DNA from: Bacillota bacterium
GTDB taxonomy: Bacteria > Bacillota > Clostridia > Christensenellales > CAG-138
DNA length: 64,000 bases
Assembly: GCA_023459335.1 (NCBI GenBank)
Contig: JAEWUO010000018.1
Coordinates: forward strand, 1-64,000
Direction of reading: 5' to 3'
Under the pieces are notes generated by a model. It was not told the DNA's origin, searched no databases, and worked only from the letters and a program-made list of their open reading frames with translations. Both the position numbers and the translations under genes were made by a program. This document shows positions 60,597 through 64,000 of the stretch, in pieces (the stretch's first letter is position 1; the number at the start of each line of letters is the position of its first letter).

Positions 60597-60683
60597 CCTT
60601 TTTCTTTTCTTTCAAAAGAAAAGAAACAAAAGAAATTTACTCTTTACTTTTCTTAAAAGAAAAGTAAAACAAAAGAATTTATA
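60597..60683. repeat. Two adjacent copies of an AT-rich palindromic repeat
   Basis: Copy A (60597-60639) and copy B (60640-60683) each have a core of type CTTTTCTT..AAGAAAAG followed by the tail AAACAAAAGAAATTT or AAACAAAAGAATTT. The same core and tail recur at 62131-62170 and 63909-63951. They occupy the whole gltX-ychF spacer. Confidence 0.8.
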
Positions 60684-62115
60684 GTTTCGCTCTTCCGAAT
60701 TTTAATCTTCTGAGAGACTCTTCTCTGCCGAGAAGTGTCGCGATTTCGATCGCGCCGCCGGGGGTGACGGGCTTGCCCGCAAGCGCAATGCGCACCGGCC
60801 AGAGCAGCGTGCCGTTTTTCATGCCGTGCGACGCGGCCATGCCCAGCAGCGTCTCGTGCAGCGCGGTTTCCGTCCACGCGGGCAGCGCCTCGAGCGCGGG
60901 GATCGCCAGGTCGAGCACCGCGGCGGAGACGGCGGCGTCCGTCTTGCTCTTTTGATTCGTAAAAAGTTCCGCGCCGTATTCCGGCAGATTTGTTAAAAAG
61001 TCCACCACTCCGGGAATCTGGGTGAACACCTCCGTGCGCGGCTGCAGGATACGGCAGAGGATGTCTTTGTCCATCTTCTCCACGCCCGCCTGCGCATAAT
61101 ACGGCATGGCATGCCGCGTGAATTCCTCCGGCGAGAGGCGGCGAACATATTCCGCGTTCATCCAGGTGAGCTTGTTTACGTCGAAGATCGCGGGGGATTT
61201 GGACATGCCGGTCACGTCGAACGCTTCCTTGAGCTCGTCCAGCGTAAAAAACTCCCGCTCGTCGCCGGGGTTCCAGCCCAGAAGCGCGACATAATTGACG
61301 ATCGCTTCCCTGAGATAGCCTTTTTTCAGGTAGTCCTCGTAATACGCGTCGCCGTCGCGCTTGCTGAGTTTATGGTTCGCGTCGCGCATGATCGGCGTCA
61401 TGTGAATATAGACCGGTTTTTCCCAGCCGAACGCTTCGTAAAGCAGGTTGTATTTCGGCGTGCTGGCGAGATACTCGTTGCCGCGCATGACGTGCGTGAT
61501 CGCCATGGTGTGGTCGTCGATCACGTTTGCGAAGTTATACGTCGGCATACCGTCCGCCTTGATGAGCACCATGTCGTCCAGCTCCGCGCAGTCTACAGTA
61601 ATGTGACCGTAGAGCACGTCGTCAAACGACGCCTCGCCGGTCAGCGGGACGTTCTGGCGGATCACGTGCGGTTCCCCCGCCGCGATGCGCTTTTGTACCT
61701 CCTCTGCAGGCAGGTGCAGGCAGTGTTTGTCATATTTCCACACCTCGCCCTGTTGGGAGGCGGCTTCCCTGCGCGCGTCCAGCTCCTCGTTGGTGCAGAA
61801 GCAATAGTACGCCTTTCCCGCTTTCACGAGCTGCTCGGCGTAAGGCTTGTACATCGCTTTTCGCTCGCTCTGCACATAGGGGCCGTAGTTGCCGCCGACA
61901 TCCGGGCCTTCGTCCCAAAGCATGCCGATATCGCGGAGGGTGTTGTAGATCACGTCCACCGCGCCCTCGACATAGCGGCTCTGATCGGTGTCCTCGATGC
62001 GGAGGATGAATTTGCCGCCGTGTTTTTTGGCGAAAAGGTAGGTATACAGCGCGCTGCGCAGGTTGCCGAGATGCATATAGCCCGTCGGCGACGGGGCGAA
62101 ACGGGTTCGAACCAT
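60679..62115 (-). CDS. gltX: Glutamyl-tRNA synthetase
   Basis: Class I synthetase of 478 residues that charges tRNA-Glu. The HIGH-type motif is PSPTGYMHLGN near the N-terminus, the KMSKS-type loop is KLSKR, and between them lie LRIEDTDQSR and the zinc-region CFCTNEEL. I start at the ATG at 62115 (GGAG 6 bases upstream); a TTG four codons earlier is possible. Located between glnS and ychF; with a separate GlnS present, this enzyme need not mischarge tRNA-Gln. Confidence 0.95.
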   Translation of the reverse strand: MVRTRFAPSPTGYMHLGNLRSALYTYLFAKKHGGKFILRIEDTDQSRYVEGAVDVIYNTLRDIGMLWDEGPDVGGNYGPYVQSERKAMYKPYAEQLVKAGKAYYCFCTNEELDARREAASQQGEVWKYDKHCLHLPAEEVQKRIAAGEPHVIRQNVPLTGEASFDDVLYGHITVDCAELDDMVLIKADGMPTYNFANVIDDHTMAITHVMRGNEYLASTPKYNLLYEAFGWEKPVYIHMTPIMRDANHKLSKRDGDAYYEDYLKKGYLREAIVNYVALLGWNPGDEREFFTLDELKEAFDVTGMSKSPAIFDVNKLTWMNAEYVRRLSPEEFTRHAMPYYAQAGVEKMDKDILCRILQPRTEVFTQIPGVVDFLTNLPEYGAELFTNQKSKTDAAVSAAVLDLAIPALEALPAWTETALHETLLGMAASHGMKNGTLLWPVRIALAGKPVTPGGAIEIATLLGREESLRRLKFGRAKL

Positions 62116-62130
62116 GAATGTCTCCAAACT

Positions 62131-62170
62131 TTATTTTCCTTTTTAAGAAAAACAAATAAAAGAATTTTTA
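62131..62170. repeat. AT-rich palindromic repeat, copy C
   Basis: Core CCTTTTTAAGAAAAAC followed by AAATAAAAGAATTT fills the glnS-gltX spacer; a more diverged copy of the element at 60597-60683. Confidence 0.65.
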
Positions 62171-63835
62171 TGCTTTATAACTGTCTTTTAAGCCGACCGT
62201 GCGGTTGAAGACCGGCGATTCGGGCTTGCTGTCGAGGTCGGAGCAGAAGTACCCTTCCCGCAGGAACTGAAAGCGTTCGCCAACGGCGGCGTTCCCCAGC
62301 GCGGGCTCGACGTAGCCGTGCAGCGTCACCAGAGAGTCGGGGTTGAGCTTGTCGATGAAGTCCTTTTCGACCGCTCCTTCCTCTTCCTCGTCCTCCTGCT
62401 CCGCGCTTTCGCTCTTCATGAGCGTATCGTAGAGCCGGAATTCCGCCTTGACCGCGTCGTCCGCATTCACCCAGTGCAGCGTGCCTTTGACTTTTCGCGC
62501 ATCCTCGCCGCTGTGGCTTGTCGGGTCGTAGGTGCAGACGATCTTCGTCACATTCCCAGCCGTGTCTTTTTCCCAACGCACGCACTTGACGATATACGCG
62601 CCTTTTAAGCGCACCTCGCCGTCCGGCTTGAGGCGGAAAAATTTGCTCGGGGGAACCTCTGCAAAATCGTCCCGTTCGATATAGACGCGCTTGCCGAGCC
62701 GCACCGTGCGCGTGCCGAGTTCGGGATGGTTCGGGTGGTTTTCCAGCGTAATGTCTTCATATCTGCCTTCGTCCCAGTTCTCGATTTCCACCAGCACGGG
62801 ATCGAGCACCGCCATGCGTCGGATCGCGTTTTCGTTGAGGTCCTCGCGCACGCAGTGCTCCAGCATGGCCGCGTCCACGACGGAGTCCGCCTTGGCCACG
62901 CCGATGCGGTCGAGAAAATCGCGGATCGCCGCGGGCGTATAACCGCGCCGGCGCATACCGCAGAGCGTGGGCATCCTTGGATCGTCCCAGCCGGAGACGA
63001 ACCCTTCCTCCACGAGGCGGCGCAGGTAGCGCTTGCTCATGATGGTGTCCGTCATGTTCAGCCGCGCGAACTCGATCTGCCGCGGCTTGGGGTTGAACTC
63101 GCACTCTGTTACCACCCAGTCGTACAGCGGGCGGTGCGCCTCATATTCCAGCGAGCAGAGCGAGTGCGTCACGCCCTCGATCGCGTCCTGAATCGGGTGC
63201 GCGAAATCGTACATCGGGTAAATGCACCACTTGTCGCCCGTCTGATGGTGGCGCACATGCTTGATGCGGTACAGCGCGGGGTCGCGCATGTTGATATTCG
63301 GGGACGCCATGTCGATCTTGGCGCGGAGGGTTTTCGCGCCGTCCGCGAATTCGCCCGCGCGCATCCGCTCGAATAAATCGAGGTTTTCCGCGATCGGGCG
63401 GTCGCGGTACGGGCTGTTTTTGCCCGGCTGCGTCAGCGTACCGCGGTAGGCGCGCATGTCTTCCTTCGTCAGTTCGTCGACGTATGCGGCGCCCTTTTGA
63501 ATCAGTTTGACCGCGAGGTCGTAGCACTGGTCGAAGTAAGAAGAGCCGAAAAGCACCTGGTTCCAGCGAAAACCGAGCCATAGGATGTCCGCCTGGATCG
63601 CGTCGACGTATTCCACGTCCTCCTTGGCGGGGTTCGTGTCGTCGTAGCGGAGATTGCAGATGCCGCCGTACTGTTCGGCCATGCCGAAATCGATGGCGAG
63701 CGCTTTCGCGTGGCCGATGTGCAGATATCCGTTCGGTTCGGGCGGAAACCGGGTCTGCACGCGCGGCTCTTTCGTGCGCATATCCTCTTCGATAAACTCC
63801 TCGATGAAATTCTTCGAGTGTTTGACTTCTTCCAT
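62168..63835 (-). CDS. glnS: Glutaminyl-tRNA synthetase
   Basis: Class I synthetase of 555 residues. The HIGH motif is PPEPNGYLHIGHAK, followed by NLRYDDTNPAKED; the KMSKS-type motif is TIMSKRYLRRLV; the C-terminal beta-barrel anticodon-binding region runs from about 340. An acidic insert (EQEDEEEEG) sits near residue 485. Direct charging of tRNA-Gln is a minority route in Bacillota, most of which use GatCAB, so GlnS may have been acquired. Upstream GGCACACGGC-type sequence (AGGCACACGGCA) gives a ribosome site. It is followed by gltX. Confidence 0.95.
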   Translation of the reverse strand: MEEVKHSKNFIEEFIEEDMRTKEPRVQTRFPPEPNGYLHIGHAKALAIDFGMAEQYGGICNLRYDDTNPAKEDVEYVDAIQADILWLGFRWNQVLFGSSYFDQCYDLAVKLIQKGAAYVDELTKEDMRAYRGTLTQPGKNSPYRDRPIAENLDLFERMRAGEFADGAKTLRAKIDMASPNINMRDPALYRIKHVRHHQTGDKWCIYPMYDFAHPIQDAIEGVTHSLCSLEYEAHRPLYDWVVTECEFNPKPRQIEFARLNMTDTIMSKRYLRRLVEEGFVSGWDDPRMPTLCGMRRRGYTPAAIRDFLDRIGVAKADSVVDAAMLEHCVREDLNENAIRRMAVLDPVLVEIENWDEGRYEDITLENHPNHPELGTRTVRLGKRVYIERDDFAEVPPSKFFRLKPDGEVRLKGAYIVKCVRWEKDTAGNVTKIVCTYDPTSHSGEDARKVKGTLHWVNADDAVKAEFRLYDTLMKSESAEQEDEEEEGAVEKDFIDKLNPDSLVTLHGYVEPALGNAAVGERFQFLREGYFCSDLDSKPESPVFNRTVGLKDSYKA

Positions 63836-64000
63836 TGCCGTGTGCCTCCAAAATTACTTAACCTATTATCGGGTAACCGCCCTGAAATGTCAATTCGCGG
63901 GGGAATTCCTGTTTTCTTTTTCTTATAAGAAACAGAAACAAAAAGAATTTCCCGCTAGCTTTTTTTCGCCAGTTGCGTCAATCTCGCGAGATTATTATCC
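63836..64000. other. Right edge: intergenic with repeat copy D
   Basis: Contains a further AT-rich palindromic repeat (about 63909-63951: CTTTTTCTTATAAGAAAC core with AAACAAAAAGAATTT tail). No coding frame with a ribosome site is seen before the window ends. A promoter for glnS is not obvious, so it may be transcribed from a gene beyond the edge. Confidence 0.55.

Overview
The window looks like a chromosomal segment of a strictly or mostly anaerobic, GC-rich member of the Bacillota (class Clostridia; by eye clearly above 55% GC in coding DNA). Pointers to this are the FabK-type type II fatty acid cluster with a MarR/FabT-like regulator, GlnN-type glutamine synthetase, bifunctional AdhE, hybrid cluster protein, flavodiiron protein, a cobalamin riboswitch, strong Shine-Dalgarno sites and frequent GTG/TTG starts. 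I see no rRNA, tRNA, CRISPR array, transposase or prophage gene.

Layout. 1-829: edge of a Tad/Flp pilus locus (Flp pilin-like fragment and A24 prepilin peptidase). 830-1827: about 1 kb without a convincing gene. 1828-3876: U32 peptidase-family protein. 3955-13766: complete fatty acid initiation and elongation operon on the minus strand (accB-accC-accD-accA-fabH-acpP-fabK-fabD-fabG-fabF-fabZ) preceded by a FabT-like regulator; matching 15-bp palindromes lie downstream of both promoters. 13939-18171: Mop protein, GNAT, methyltransferase and two tandem membrane GGDEF proteins. 18414-25460: redox genes (iron alcohol dehydrogenase, PadR plus ferredoxin-type membrane protein, CoA-disulfide-reductase-like flavoprotein, hybrid cluster protein) and a leucine-rich-repeat lipoprotein. 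25714-27116: a 59-residue protein, a DUF3842 protein and an ECF S component behind a structured leader. 27174-31210: histidine phosphatase and btuFCD uptake genes, the latter under a cobalamin riboswitch. 31334-38040: N-acyl-D-amino-acid deacylase, LysR regulator, AdhE, a kinase-like protein and a FlK-like thioesterase. 38089-42771: small hypothetical and housekeeping genes, thioredoxin, MgtC. 42939-49029: nitrogen block, with glnN-asnB facing a second glutamine synthetase followed by an ANTAR regulator of NitR type. 49320-54028: FAD oxidoreductase, an AT-rich stretch with a probably frameshifted gene, then TetR, SCP2 and an M24-fold protein. 54082-58272: flavodiiron protein with two rubredoxin domains, then ApbE, a Gx transporter and a NusG-II protein. 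58432-63835: epimerase-like gene and the glnS-gltX-ychF run, with a small AT-rich repeat in its spacers.

How the genes fit together: the acc/fab block makes malonyl-CoA and long acyl-ACP. AdhE, the iron alcohol dehydrogenase, Hcp, the flavodiiron protein and the flavoprotein disulfide reductase suit fermentative redox balancing and defence against oxygen and nitric oxide. NusG-II, Gx and ApbE resemble part of a flavin-based extracellular electron transfer module. The two glutamine synthetases, AsnB and the ANTAR protein form one nitrogen-assimilation neighbourhood, and glnS/gltX use its amino acid products. The best candidates for something not yet described are the structured leader before the ECF S component, the M24-like protein that lacks one metal ligand, and the double-rubredoxin flavodiiron protein.
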